Source: Carbonactinospora thermoautotrophica
Lineage (GTDB): Bacteria; Actinomycetota; Actinomycetes; Streptomycetales; Carbonactinosporaceae
NCBI RefSeq assembly: GCF_001543895.1
Contig: NZ_JYIJ01000008.1
Span: 1 to 55,538, forward strand
Reading direction: 5' to 3'
DNA: 55,538 bases
Position 1 is the stretch's first letter, and each line of letters opens with the position of its first letter. Shown here in pieces: positions 16,727 through 24,163 of this stretch. The notes under the pieces are model-generated. The model made no database searches. It was not told where the DNA came from and saw only the letters and a program-made list of their open reading frames with translations. A program made the position numbers and the translations under genes.

Positions 16727-17911
16727 ATGACGGAACTCGCCCCCGACAAACTGGTCACGCCGGAGATACGCGCTGCGCTCGTCGCCGCGCGAGCCTGCGC
16801 TCCCATCACCCGCAAGGGCGGGGTCGGCAAGACGTACTCCGCAGCACAGTTGATGGGCATGGCTGCCCGGGCAGGCATGAAGGTGCTCGGCGTGGAACTG
16901 GACAGCCAGGACACGCTCGGCTTGTCTCTCGGGCTGCGGGACAAGAACCGCACCCGCAACGAGGGCGACGATGGGGCCAGTCTGCGTACTGCCCTCATCA
17001 CCGGCACCCAGCCCCTCGTGCTGCGTGGGGTACGCGAGTACGAGAATGGCGGCCGGCTCGACATCATCCCCAGCGGTGAGAGCATCGACGCGGCCCTCAC
17101 CGCCCTGTCCGTCCTCGGCTACGCGGAGCGGACCCCCTACCAGGCCAGGCTCGCCGAGATCATCGCCCCACTGGCCGGCGAGTACAACTACGACCTGATC
17201 GTCTTCGACTGCGATCCCAAGCAGAAGGTCGCCCGCGAGCTGGTATACGTCGCCGCCCGCTACGCCTGGGCGCCCGTCGACGTCGACCCCTCCAGCTACA
17301 TCGACGGCGTACGTGCTGTGGGCAGAGAACTCAAGAGCCTCCGTGCGCTCAACCCCACGCTCCGATTCCTGGGAGTGCTGCCGTTCGCAGTGCCGTTCGC
17401 CTCGATCCGGGCGGACCTGAAGGCCCGCGAGCGTGCCCAGAACGGCGAGGAACTCCCTGTCACCAACCACCTGGCGAAGATGCGCACCGAGGTCAACGAC
17501 ATCCTGCGCACCGAGCGCGTCGACCCCACGGCGCCAGACAGCGAACTTCTCTTCGCCGAGGACCACGCCTACGGGCTGCCGGTCGTCTTCCAGTCCGCGA
17601 TCCGGGAAGGATCGATCGCCGCGTCGCGAGCCCGCGAAGCGGGGAAGCTGCTGTTCGAGGTGGTCGCCGAGCGGCAGCAGCTCGCCGCGGAACGGGAGGC
17701 TGGTCCCAGCGTGCAGGAGCTGCTGCTCCGCCAGGCCGCCGGCGAGGACGTGTCCGCGGAGCTGGAGGCTATGCGCGCCCGCGCCGACGCCCTGCGCGCT
17801 CTACCAGGGTCGGCAGAGAACATGTTCTTGGACTACCAGCCCTGGTTCTCGGAGATGTTGCGTCTGATGCTGGAGGTTGAGCGCGCCGAGCAAGCAGGGG
17901 GTAGCGCATGA
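16727..17911 (+). CDS. parA: ParA-family partition ATPase
   Basis: 394-residue protein with the deviant Walker A motif KGGVGKT (residues about 29-35), a Walker A' region (KVLGVELDSQDTLGLSLGL) and the switch II motif VFDCDPKQK (about 158-166). ParA dimers bind the nucleoid non-specifically and position plasmid copies through ATP hydrolysis stimulated by a centromere-bound partner. The protein is longer than ParF-type Walker ATPases (about 210 residues) because of an extended C-terminal helical region (EREAGPSVQELLLRQAAGEDVSAELEAMRARADAL). The Asn usual before KGG is Arg here. GAAGGGAAG precedes the ATG. The next gene starts four bases before this one ends, so they form an operon with the 13-bp repeats upstream. 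Confidence 0.9.
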   Translation: MTELAPDKLVTPEIRAALVAARACAPITRKGGVGKTYSAAQLMGMAARAGMKVLGVELDSQDTLGLSLGLRDKNRTRNEGDDGASLRTALITGTQPLVLRGVREYENGGRLDIIPSGESIDAALTALSVLGYAERTPYQARLAEIIAPLAGEYNYDLIVFDCDPKQKVARELVYVAARYAWAPVDVDPSSYIDGVRAVGRELKSLRALNPTLRFLGVLPFAVPFASIRADLKARERAQNGEELPVTNHLAKMRTEVNDILRTERVDPTAPDSELLFAEDHAYGLPVVFQSAIREGSIAASRAREAGKLLFEVVAERQQLAAEREAGPSVQELLLRQAAGEDVSAELEAMRARADALRALPGSAENMFLDYQPWFSEMLRLMLEVERAEQAGGSA

Positions 17912-18822
17912 CCGACTTCCAGGCCGAGGTCGCAGGACTCGTCGACCTGGTGAAGAACAACAAGCCCGGGGCGTTCCCGGCTGTGTCACCTCTCCGGCCG
18001 AACCCGGCGCCGCAGCCCAAACAGAACGAACCAGCCGGTGACACCGCCACCAACCAGGCACCCCCGCCGGGCGGCAAGCCCACACAGCCGGAGGAGACCT
18101 CTCCGTCTTCGCCTCCTGCGGACGAGCAGGACAAGCGGGAGGAACCACGTACCAGGGCGAACCGTCGTCCGGCAGGTCGAGGTAAGAAGACCACCACTGC
18201 GGCGAAGCCGACCGCGAGCTCCACAACCGGTAACCGGCCGTGGAGCATCAAGCTGGACCGTGATGTCTCCGCGCTGCTCGCTCCGGCCTCCCGCGCTTGG
18301 TCCACCACGCTGACGGAGCTGATTCTCACCGCAGCCGAGCAGTACCACGACCAGGCAGCGGAACTACCCGATGCGCCGGACTACACGCCGACCACGGGTA
18401 GCCGCCTGTTCCCACGGACCGTACGGCAGCCCAAGCGACGCCAGACCCACCACGCCTACCTGTCAGCGGTCGAAAAGGACACTCTCGACCAGCTCGCTCA
18501 CACCGCCGGCCTGGACCGGTCCACGTTCTGCAGTCGCACCCTGCGCGCGCTCTTGGGCAAGCGCGTGTTCCTGCCCGCCCATCAGCTCACCCAGCTCGCC
18601 ACGGCAGCCCCGAACCCGGGGGAAACCCTGCTGGCACGGGTGCGCCAGCTCACCGAATCCCACCTGGCCACGATCCCAGAGGATCGGCACCAGCCGTGGG
18701 CTGAATTCCCACCCGACTGGATCGGGGAGGAACTCGCCCAGGAGCTGGACCAGGCGCAGGCACGGCTACGGGCCTACACCTGGACCGAGGTCGTCCTGAC
18801 CGCCCTCAACTCGACACGCTGA
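17908..18822 (+). CDS. ParB-analogue with ribbon-helix-helix-like segments
   Basis: 304 residues; the ATG overlaps the parA stop (ATGA). Residues about 25-105 are a Pro/Gln/Glu/Lys-rich disordered arm. Two segments have the pattern of ribbon-helix-helix DNA-binding folds: PWSIKLDRDVSALLAPASRAWSTTLTELILTAAEQY (about 110-145) and HHAYLSAVEKDTLDQLAHTAGLDRSTFCSRTLRALLGK (about 180-216). Its position directly after parA and the repeats upstream make it the likely centromere-binding partner; its flexible N-terminal arm could stimulate the ParA ATPase. No ParB/Spo0J-type ParB-N domain is seen. The two-fold RHH in one chain is inferred from pattern only. Confidence 0.65.
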   Translation: MTDFQAEVAGLVDLVKNNKPGAFPAVSPLRPNPAPQPKQNEPAGDTATNQAPPPGGKPTQPEETSPSSPPADEQDKREEPRTRANRRPAGRGKKTTTAAKPTASSTTGNRPWSIKLDRDVSALLAPASRAWSTTLTELILTAAEQYHDQAAELPDAPDYTPTTGSRLFPRTVRQPKRRQTHHAYLSAVEKDTLDQLAHTAGLDRSTFCSRTLRALLGKRVFLPAHQLTQLATAAPNPGETLLARVRQLTESHLATIPEDRHQPWAEFPPDWIGEELAQELDQAQARLRAYTWTEVVLTALNSTR

Positions 18823-19553
18823 CCTCCAGCAGAAACCAGCGGGCGACCCGGATCTCGATCGTGTTCCGGCCCCGGCCAGCTGGCCGGGGCCGGCGCGGCG
18901 CCGCTCACGGTCCCGCCCACAGCAGCACGCCGCCGAGCGTCAGCATGGCAGCGGTGCGACCCGGGCCTTACCAATCTCGACCCCCAGGTCGAGTTCGGTG
19001 TCAGCCGGGCGCAGGCGTACCGGCTCGTCGACATCTCTCGGACTGCGGGCGCCATCAGCGCGACGGTGGCCGCGCTGGAGGTCGCGTCTCCCGCGGGAGA
19101 CACCAACACGGCTCTAGATCTGGGCTTGTCGGGTCGGGCGTTGCGGGACATCCGCAGCCGGGTGGAGGAGGTCATCGAGCTGGTCACACAGCGCCTGACC
19201 GCGGCCGCCGGTGCCGGCCCGCTGTCGCAGGCGGCCGTCCGCGCCATCGTGCGCCAAGTGGTGGCGGAGGTCCGCCTGCGACAGGGGCCGGCACCGCGCG
19301 ATCGGCGGTTCCTGCTGGCGATGCGCCTCTGGAGGCGGTGGAGGGGCGGTGCCTGGTGGAACGGCTGGTAGCCGGGGCCGAGGGCCTGGGGCAGCTGATG
19401 CTCGAGCTCTCCCCTGGATACCGGTCTGATGAGCAAGCCGTCGACGATCTCGCCGTGTTCTGCGAGAAGATCGGCTGTGTCCTGGACGACGCCCTGGTCT
19501 ACCGTCGCTTCGCGTTTACCGGTGACCGGCGCGCGCTGTGGGGCATCGTCTAA
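18823..19553 (+). pseudogene. Truncated, probably frameshifted gene remnant
   Basis: One frame, open from 18823 to a stop at 19371, has protein-like sequence from about 18961 (TNLDPQVEFGVSRAQAYRLVDISRTAGAISATVAALEV... LSGRALRDIRSRVEEVIELVTQRL) but no start codon upstream of the HTH-like FGVSRAQAYRLVD segment. A second frame carries plausible protein from about 19320 to 19553 (VERLVAGAEGLGQLMLELSPGYRSDEQAVDDLAVFCEKIGCVLDDALVYRRFAFTGDRRALWGIV). It could be a C-terminal continuation after a frameshift, or a separate 65-residue gene from the GTG at 19356 (GGAGGG nine bases upstream). The first frame resembles HTH proteins of actinobacterial mobile elements. A start lost at the 5' end is the simplest reading. 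Confidence 0.5.
18866..18893. terminator. 28-bp perfect palindrome after the par operon
   Basis: A perfect 14-bp by 14-bp palindrome of CCGG/GGCC blocks centred on AG/CT at 18879/18880, 44 bases after the parB-like stop. It probably acts as a bidirectional terminator. Confidence 0.5.
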
Positions 19554-19778
19554 AGCCGCTGCGGCGCGTCCTTACGCGAAGATAACAGGCCGAAGCGTCC
19601 CCACCATCACCCCTCCGGAGTCCTACACCTGCCAACAGTGCCGCACCGCAGACGGCCGCGTTCCACACCGGATCGGTGGGGTGTGCGAGATCGAGTGGGG
19701 TGAATGTGGAGCGGGCCCGAGACGGTGGGGTGTCTCGGACCCGGGTGGAGGTGGTCGTGGGGTGGTGGCCTGGGCCTG

Positions 19779-21107
19779 TTATCCGGCGTGGCGGGCGGCG
19801 CGCTCGCGGCGGGCCCGGGCGAGGGCGGCGGCGTGGATACGTCGGGCCTCGGCGGCTCGGGCGGCGCGACGCTGCTCGTCGGGGTCGAGGGCGATGCCGA
19901 GTTCGGCGAGGTGGGCGCGGAAGGCCTCTTCGGGTTCGCGCAGCCACCCGCCGGTCGCCTGGGCGGTGGCGGGGGCCTGGGGTTGGGTGTGGCGGGCGTC
20001 CAAGGCGGCGTGCAGGGCCTGGTAAGCGGCGGCCCGCGCGGCCGCGCGGCGGCGCTGCAGTTCGGGATTGTTGGCGGCCGCGGTGAGCACAGCCCGGCGG
20101 GCGCGGACGGCGGCTGCCTTGGCCCGCAGCTCCGGACTGGGCTCGACGGGTCGCTGGTCGAACGGGGTGCGGGCGTTGACCAGCCGCCACAAGCGGTGGG
20201 CGACCACGCCGGCGAGGGAGTCCGCCGAGCGGGTCTGGACGGTGATCTCCTCGACCAGCTCGGCCTCGGTCGCGCGGCGCAGGGCCTCGACCAGCAGTGG
20301 CACCAGCCGGCGCTGCGCGGGCAGGTCCAGCACGCGGTCGCGGCCGCGTTGGCGGGCCCACCACGGCCTGGCGCGGCGCAGTACCCGCCACGCGGCGGCC
20401 TCCAGGCGGGCCTTCTCCTGCGAACTGATTTCCCCTTGGCCCCTCGGCGCGCTCGCTCGCGTCCATCCCACGGCTACAGGCGCACTAAGGGGGGAGGAGC
20501 CCTCTATGGAAATGGACACGCTGGAAGTCATCCACAGGCCGGGTTCGGCGCCGCGCTCGTTGTCCTGGCTGTCGGTCTCGGGCTGAGGCTGGTCGACGTC
20601 CTCCGGCACGGTCGGTGGGCGATCCGCCCGGGTGCATGGGCGGGGCCCGTACAGGTCCTCGTCGGTGATGAGGTCCAACTGCAGGGCGAGCTCGGTGGGC
20701 AGGTCACCCGGGTCGTCACGGATCCACGGGGGGACGGCCAGGGCGTAGCGGGCGCGTCGGCCGGCGGCCGCGGCCTGGACGAGCACCAACAGGCCGGCGT
20801 CGACCAGCCGGCGCCGGTCGGTGCGCCAGGTGCGAGTCGACACGTGGTGCGCGGCCGCGTACGTGCCGGCCAGCTCGACATCGTCGGGCAACCGGCCGTC
20901 ACGGCGGTTGGCGAACCACGACACGTGCTTCGCGGCGCGTAAGGCGTAGTCATCGATCACGCCCCGGCGGTGGAGCAGTGCCACCAGCCGGTACCACGCG
21001 CGCCGTGCGGGCGGATTCGGTTGTGCATCTGCGGCCAGCGCCGCACGCTTCGGCGTGTCGGCAGAAGGCAATACTGGGCTGGCCGCCGGACCAGGTGATA
21101 TTGTCAA
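19779..21107 (-). CDS. Winged-helix DNA-binding protein, candidate replication initiator
   Basis: 442 residues from a TTG start with GGAG eight bases upstream. Residues about 35-130 form a helix-turn-helix/winged-helix region (RRAWYRLVALLHRRGVIDDYALRAAKHVSWFANRRDGRLP ... AAHHVSTRTWRTDRRRLVDAGLLVLVQAAAAGRRARYALAVP). A Ser/Pro linker follows, then an Arg-rich helical C-terminal half with long Ala/Arg coils. This domain order is seen in replication proteins of some actinobacterial plasmids. No HUH or polymerase motif is present elsewhere for replication, so this is the best candidate. A transcriptional regulator is the alternative. It stands alone on the minus strand, convergent with the par side. 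Confidence 0.5.
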   Translation of the reverse strand: MTISPGPAASPVLPSADTPKRAALAADAQPNPPARRAWYRLVALLHRRGVIDDYALRAAKHVSWFANRRDGRLPDDVELAGTYAAAHHVSTRTWRTDRRRLVDAGLLVLVQAAAAGRRARYALAVPPWIRDDPGDLPTELALQLDLITDEDLYGPRPCTRADRPPTVPEDVDQPQPETDSQDNERGAEPGLWMTSSVSISIEGSSPLSAPVAVGWTRASAPRGQGEISSQEKARLEAAAWRVLRRARPWWARQRGRDRVLDLPAQRRLVPLLVEALRRATEAELVEEITVQTRSADSLAGVVAHRLWRLVNARTPFDQRPVEPSPELRAKAAAVRARRAVLTAAANNPELQRRRAAARAAAYQALHAALDARHTQPQAPATAQATGGWLREPEEAFRAHLAELGIALDPDEQRRAARAAEARRIHAAALARARRERAARHAG

Positions 21108-21246
21108 CGGCGGTACTCCAGTGATCGAGGCACGCGAAGGCCCCCTGCGGTCCCCCGTTTCGTAGGGACTTCGGTGACTCCGGTCCTGGACCCTCAGCCA
21201 GCGGTTGGCAGCCTGGAGGCTGAGGACTATGAACTTGTCGACTGCG

Positions 21247-21277
21247 TGAGCGCCTCGGATACAGACCGGGGCGCTCA
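21247..21277. terminator. Hairpin, probable terminator
   Basis: TGAGCGCC (21247-21254) pairs with GGCGCTCA (21270-21277) across 15 bases; the plus strand continues GTCGTTATTC. Confidence 0.4.
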
Positions 21278-21497
21278 GTCGTTATTCACGCTGCTCTAGG
21301 CGCCTCCCACGATCTTTCGAGCTGATGTCAGCGAAACAGACTGTCACGATCACGCCGCAGATGCCCAACAGCGTGTCGGCGTGTCGCGTTTAGATCTCGC
21401 TGGACGTGGAACCCTGGCTGGTTTTCGCCATCGACCTCCTGGGCGTCCAACGAGCCATGGGGCCTCCCGGTTGCTGTACGGCGAGCACCCAGGGTTC

Positions 21498-21617
21498 TCC
21501 GAGGGCAAGCCGACCCGGAGCGCAGGCGCCGCCAAGGCGCCGAGCACCGGAAGCGGCGCGGCAGCCGGCGCCCGGCACCACGACGGCGAGCCAGGAGGCC
21601 ATGGCGCCGTATACGGC
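21498..21617 (-). repeat. Dispersed inverted repeat, copy A (about 120 bp)
   Basis: Its reverse complement matches 40063-40180 at roughly 80-85 percent by eye. It begins with the palindrome GCCGTATACGGC (21606-21617) and includes the invariant block GGCGCCGGCTGCCGCGCC. Both copies lie in gene-poor module borders. Confidence 0.7.
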
Positions 21618-21664
21618 CTGTACCGGGCGTGTTCGTCTTCCTGATCTCCATAGCCGGCTTTCTG

Positions 21665-22291
21665 TCACTGCCAGGCCGCCTCCTTCCGAGAGCGGTCTTG
21701 TACAACCACACCGCAGGCGTCTGCACGCGGGGAGTCGACCAGGTAGTCGGCTGTCGACGGCGCGCCGACGACCACCCAGCCAGGGGGCAGCTCGGTCCGT
21801 CGTGCTGGCCTCTGGAAGAGGGCTCCGCTGTCGCGATGCGCGACCGTGCGTACGTGCGTGAACCCCTGACGGCGGTAGTAGGCATGCAGGCGGGAGTTGG
21901 TGGTCCAGCAATCCAGGCGCAGCCATTGCGCACCCTCAGCGGCGGCTCTGCTGCCCGCCCAATCAAGCAGTGTCGCGCCGATGCCGAGGCCTGCGGCCGC
22001 GCGCGAGACCGTGAGCTTGCTGACGTAGCGGGCGGGTTCGGTGAGTTCGTCTGGAGTCCAGAGCTCTGGGTCCGCGTAGCCGTTGATCGTGATCGTGGCG
22101 ATCGGGTCCTCGCAGTAGTCGCGGTGGACCATGAACACCTCGCCGGCCTGGACGGTGGCCAGGATGTGGTCTGCCGGGTACGGCTTCGCCCACTGGTCGG
22201 TGCCGTAGCGCTCGCGCAGCCACGCTGCGGTTTCCGCCCGCCAGCGGAGGATCGTCTGTACGTCGCTTGGTTCGGCAGGCCGGATGATCAC
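21665..22291 (-). CDS. GNAT-family N-acetyltransferase
   Basis: 208 residues starting MIIRPAEPSDVQTILRWRAETAAWL, the typical GNAT beginning. The acetyl-CoA binding segment is YVSKLTVSRAAAGLGIGATLLDWAGSRAAAEGAQWLRLDCWTTNSRLHAYYRRQGF (about 88-142), with the R/Q-x-x-G-x-G/A loop represented by AAAGLGIG. The C-terminal 45 residues beyond the domain are probably unstructured. The ATG overlaps the stop of the GntR gene (ATGA at 22288-22291), so the two are one operon. GNAT genes often accompany KorA/TraR-like regulators in actinobacterial conjugative elements. The substrate is unknown; protein or small-molecule acetylation are both possible. Confidence 0.85.
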   Translation of the reverse strand: MIIRPAEPSDVQTILRWRAETAAWLRERYGTDQWAKPYPADHILATVQAGEVFMVHRDYCEDPIATITINGYADPELWTPDELTEPARYVSKLTVSRAAAGLGIGATLLDWAGSRAAAEGAQWLRLDCWTTNSRLHAYYRRQGFTHVRTVAHRDSGALFQRPARRTELPPGWVVVGAPSTADYLVDSPRADACGVVVQDRSRKEAAWQ

Positions 22292-23073
22292 GACTTCTCC
22301 CGTTCGCGGTACAGGGCTTGGAGGTCACCCAGCTCATAGACGACCCGGTTACGGTCGCCGGCGAAGATCGTCTCTGTGATGCGTACCGGACGCTCCGTGG
22401 TGTAGGCGGTCCGCACGTTGACCAGCACGGGAACACCAGCGCTGACCTGGAAAAATGACGCCTCATCGGGATTGGGCATGCGGGCGATCAGCTCGTCGAG
22501 GAAACCCACCTCGTGGTAGCCCAGTTCGGCCAGGACCCGGATCGTGCCACGGGCGATGTCCCCGGGGCTCATCAGCTCGGTCCCTTGAGCGATGTCCATC
22601 GGGTAGTACGAGTCCTGGATGCTCCACGGCGTCCCGTCGACGCTGCGCAGACATCGGCGCAGCACCACGGCGTCACCCTCGTTGACCCACAGCCGTTCGG
22701 CGACACCCGGTGACGCCTGAACGATGCGCATCTCGAACCGCTGGCTTGGCGTCCGACCGGCCTCCCGCACGTCCGTGACGTAGGCGTCGGTGGTACTGGA
22801 CGCGCGCCGCTCGGCAGCTTCCGACCGGGTCGCCCAGTACGTGAGAACCGCGTGGTCACGCACAAACGTCCCGCGCCCCGGCGTGCTTTCGATCAGCCCC
22901 TCATTGAGGAGCATCCCCAGGGCCAGGCGCACCGTGTTGCGGCTGACCCGGTACTTCCGCCCCAGCTCCTGCTCGGTGGGGAGCTGGGTGCCTGGGGTGA
23001 GCTCGCCGCTGGTGATCGCAGCACGTAGCTCGTCGGCGATCCGGCGGTAGAGCGGGGCCGGTCTGGGTGTCAC
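22288..23073 (-). CDS. GntR/HutC-family repressor (KorA/TraR-like)
   Basis: 261 residues from a GTG start with GAGGAGG upstream. Residues 5-72 are a GntR winged helix (PLYRRIADELRAAITSGELTPGTQLPTEQELGRKYRVSRNTVRLALGMLLNEGLIESTPGRGTFV); residues about 95-255 are a UTRA ligand-binding domain. In Streptomyces plasmids such as pIJ101, pSN22 and pSAM2, GntR-type KorA/TraR/KorSA proteins repress the transfer operon. This gene is divergent from the WhiB-spd-tra operon, and paired GTTGGTACRAATC sites lie between them, which fits that role. The regulator's ligand is unknown. Confidence 0.85.
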   Translation of the reverse strand: MTPRPAPLYRRIADELRAAITSGELTPGTQLPTEQELGRKYRVSRNTVRLALGMLLNEGLIESTPGRGTFVRDHAVLTYWATRSEAAERRASSTTDAYVTDVREAGRTPSQRFEMRIVQASPGVAERLWVNEGDAVVLRRCLRSVDGTPWSIQDSYYPMDIAQGTELMSPGDIARGTIRVLAELGYHEVGFLDELIARMPNPDEASFFQVSAGVPVLVNVRTAYTTERPVRITETIFAGDRNRVVYELGDLQALYREREKS

Positions 23074-23087
23074 TCAGTCCTCCTCGC

Positions 23088-23172
23088 GATTCGTACCAAC
23101 AAATCTAACGAACCCTATTGACGAGAGGAACAGGGCACGCCCAAGCTAGATCCAGAAAGGTTGGTACAAATC
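23088..23172. promoter_or_regulatory. Divergent operators between repressor and transfer operon
   Basis: GTTGGTACAAATC on the plus strand (23160-23172) and GTTGGTACGAATC on the minus strand (23100-23088) match at 12 of 13 positions in opposite orientation. Each contains a TACRAAT hexamer that could be an extended -10 element, so both promoters could be bound by the GntR repressor at once. Alternatively the conservation is of the promoters themselves. Confidence 0.55.
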
Positions 23173-23196
23173 CAACAGCAAGGACTGTTGGGTTTG
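23167..23196 (+). promoter_or_regulatory. Hairpin at the start of the transfer-operon leader
   Basis: CAAATCCAACAG (23167-23178) and CTGTTGGGTTTG (23185-23196) form a 12-bp stem with one G-T-type mismatch and a six-base loop, overlapping the plus-strand operator. Confidence 0.5.
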
Positions 23197-23537
23197 TAGG
23201 CCGAAGAGATGGCCCTGGAAACCGTGGCCTCGCTGGCTGCAGGTCCGGGCTTGCCGACCGGTGCTTGAGAACTCCACAGCGGGCCGAAGTCCTCCCCGGT
23301 GAGTACGTGCCCCTGCGCTTCTGGGGGCACCGCTGCCTCCGGGTGAGGCAGAGAGAAGTCCTAACGCCAGCCATGTCTGCTGGTCGTCCGGGGCGCGCCG
23401 GGGCCTGGAGGTTCTGGTGCGTCTCCGGTCCACCCGCAGGAGGTGGGCTGGCTCTGGCCCACATGGCGCGGCCCCGGTGTGTCGGCACCGGGGCCGCGTA
23501 GCAAGGGCCGTTTCCGTGCGAAGGGAGCTACGACCCG
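23197..23537 (+). other. Long untranslated leader of the transfer operon
   Basis: About 340 bp without a convincing gene between the putative promoter and the WhiB gene, ending in a strong hairpin (23468-23497). The length and position suggest transcriptional attenuation. Confidence 0.45.
23468..23497 (+). terminator. Hairpin (terminator or attenuator) before the WhiB gene
   Basis: Perfect 12-bp stem GCGGCCCCGGTG / CACCGGGGCCGC around TGTCGG, 40 bp before the ATG at 23538. Confidence 0.6.
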
Positions 23538-23984
23538 ATGCCGATTGTTGCAGGTCAGGACCGGTCCAGGGAGGTGAAAGTCCTCGCCGGACAGGTCCGC
23601 GTGTTGGTCAACACGATCGAGACGGCGGCCGCAGCGGCCGCGAACCGGGCCCGCGAACGCGGCGCTGACGAGGCCCAGGTCGCCCGCGCGGCCGAGCAGG
23701 CGCGGGCCCGCGCAGTGCAGAGGATGTCTCGCGCGGTGGACCGGGGTGCGGCGTGCGCCGGCATGGACACCGAGGACTTCTTCCCGATCTCCGGGCACGC
23801 GACGCGGGCGCGGATGGAGGCCGCGGACGCGCTGGCCGTTTGCGAGGCGTGCCAGGTGCGGGCGCGGTGCCTGGCGCTGGCGGTGCTGACGCCGGCGGGC
23901 CGCTACGGGATCTGGGGCGGCCTGGTCGAGGGCGAGATCAGACAGCTGCGCGCCGCGCTGGCCGCCGAGGGGGTGGCGGGGTGA
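23538..23984 (+). CDS. WhiB-like iron-sulfur regulator
   Basis: 148 residues. The C-terminal half has the four cysteines of Wbl proteins (C73, C102, C105, C111; ...CEACQVRARC) and the signature GIWGG (about 124-128). AACAGMDTEDFFP matches the usual start of the domain. The N-terminal 70 residues are an Ala/Arg-rich helical extension not present in minimal WhiB proteins. Wbl proteins bind a [4Fe-4S] cluster and usually act with sigma factor region 4. As first gene of the spd-tra operon it may regulate transfer genes or host genes in response to redox state. GAAGGGAG lies upstream of the ATG. Confidence 0.88.
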   Translation: MPIVAGQDRSREVKVLAGQVRVLVNTIETAAAAAANRARERGADEAQVARAAEQARARAVQRMSRAVDRGAACAGMDTEDFFPISGHATRARMEAADALAVCEACQVRARCLALAVLTPAGRYGIWGGLVEGEIRQLRAALAAEGVAG

Positions 23985-24163
23985 CCGTGCTGCTCTTTGC
24001 GTCCGTCCTGGCCACGGCCGGATTCGTGTGGGAGCTGTACCGGCGGGACGGGCAGCGAGCGCACTGGCGAATCGAGCGCGACCAGGCCGGGCCGTGGTGC
24101 GACGGCAGCGGGGGCCGGTTCCCGGACTACCTACCCTCCTGGCTGACCGGAGGTGGCCGGTGA
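23981..24163 (+). CDS. Small single-pass membrane protein
   Basis: 60 residues from a GTG overlapping the WhiB stop (GTGA). Residues 1-17 (VTVLLFASVLATAGFVWEL) form one transmembrane helix; the rest is a charged cytoplasmic tail (YRRDGQRAHWRIERDQAGPWCDGSGG). It overlaps the next gene (GTGA at 24160-24163). It has no recognised family and belongs to the spread-type membrane genes by position. Confidence 0.65.
   Translation: MTVLLFASVLATAGFVWELYRRDGQRAHWRIERDQAGPWCDGSGGRFPDYLPSWLTGGGR

Larger units (their letters stand above)
21108..21664. other. Intergenic region with hairpins and a dispersed repeat
   Basis: No gene is convincing. It holds an 8-bp-stem hairpin CCTCAGCC/GGCTGAGG (21192-21225), a TGAGCGCC/GGCGCTCA hairpin (21247-21277) and a 120-bp element (21498-21617) repeated in inverted orientation at 40063-40180. 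Confidence 0.5.
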
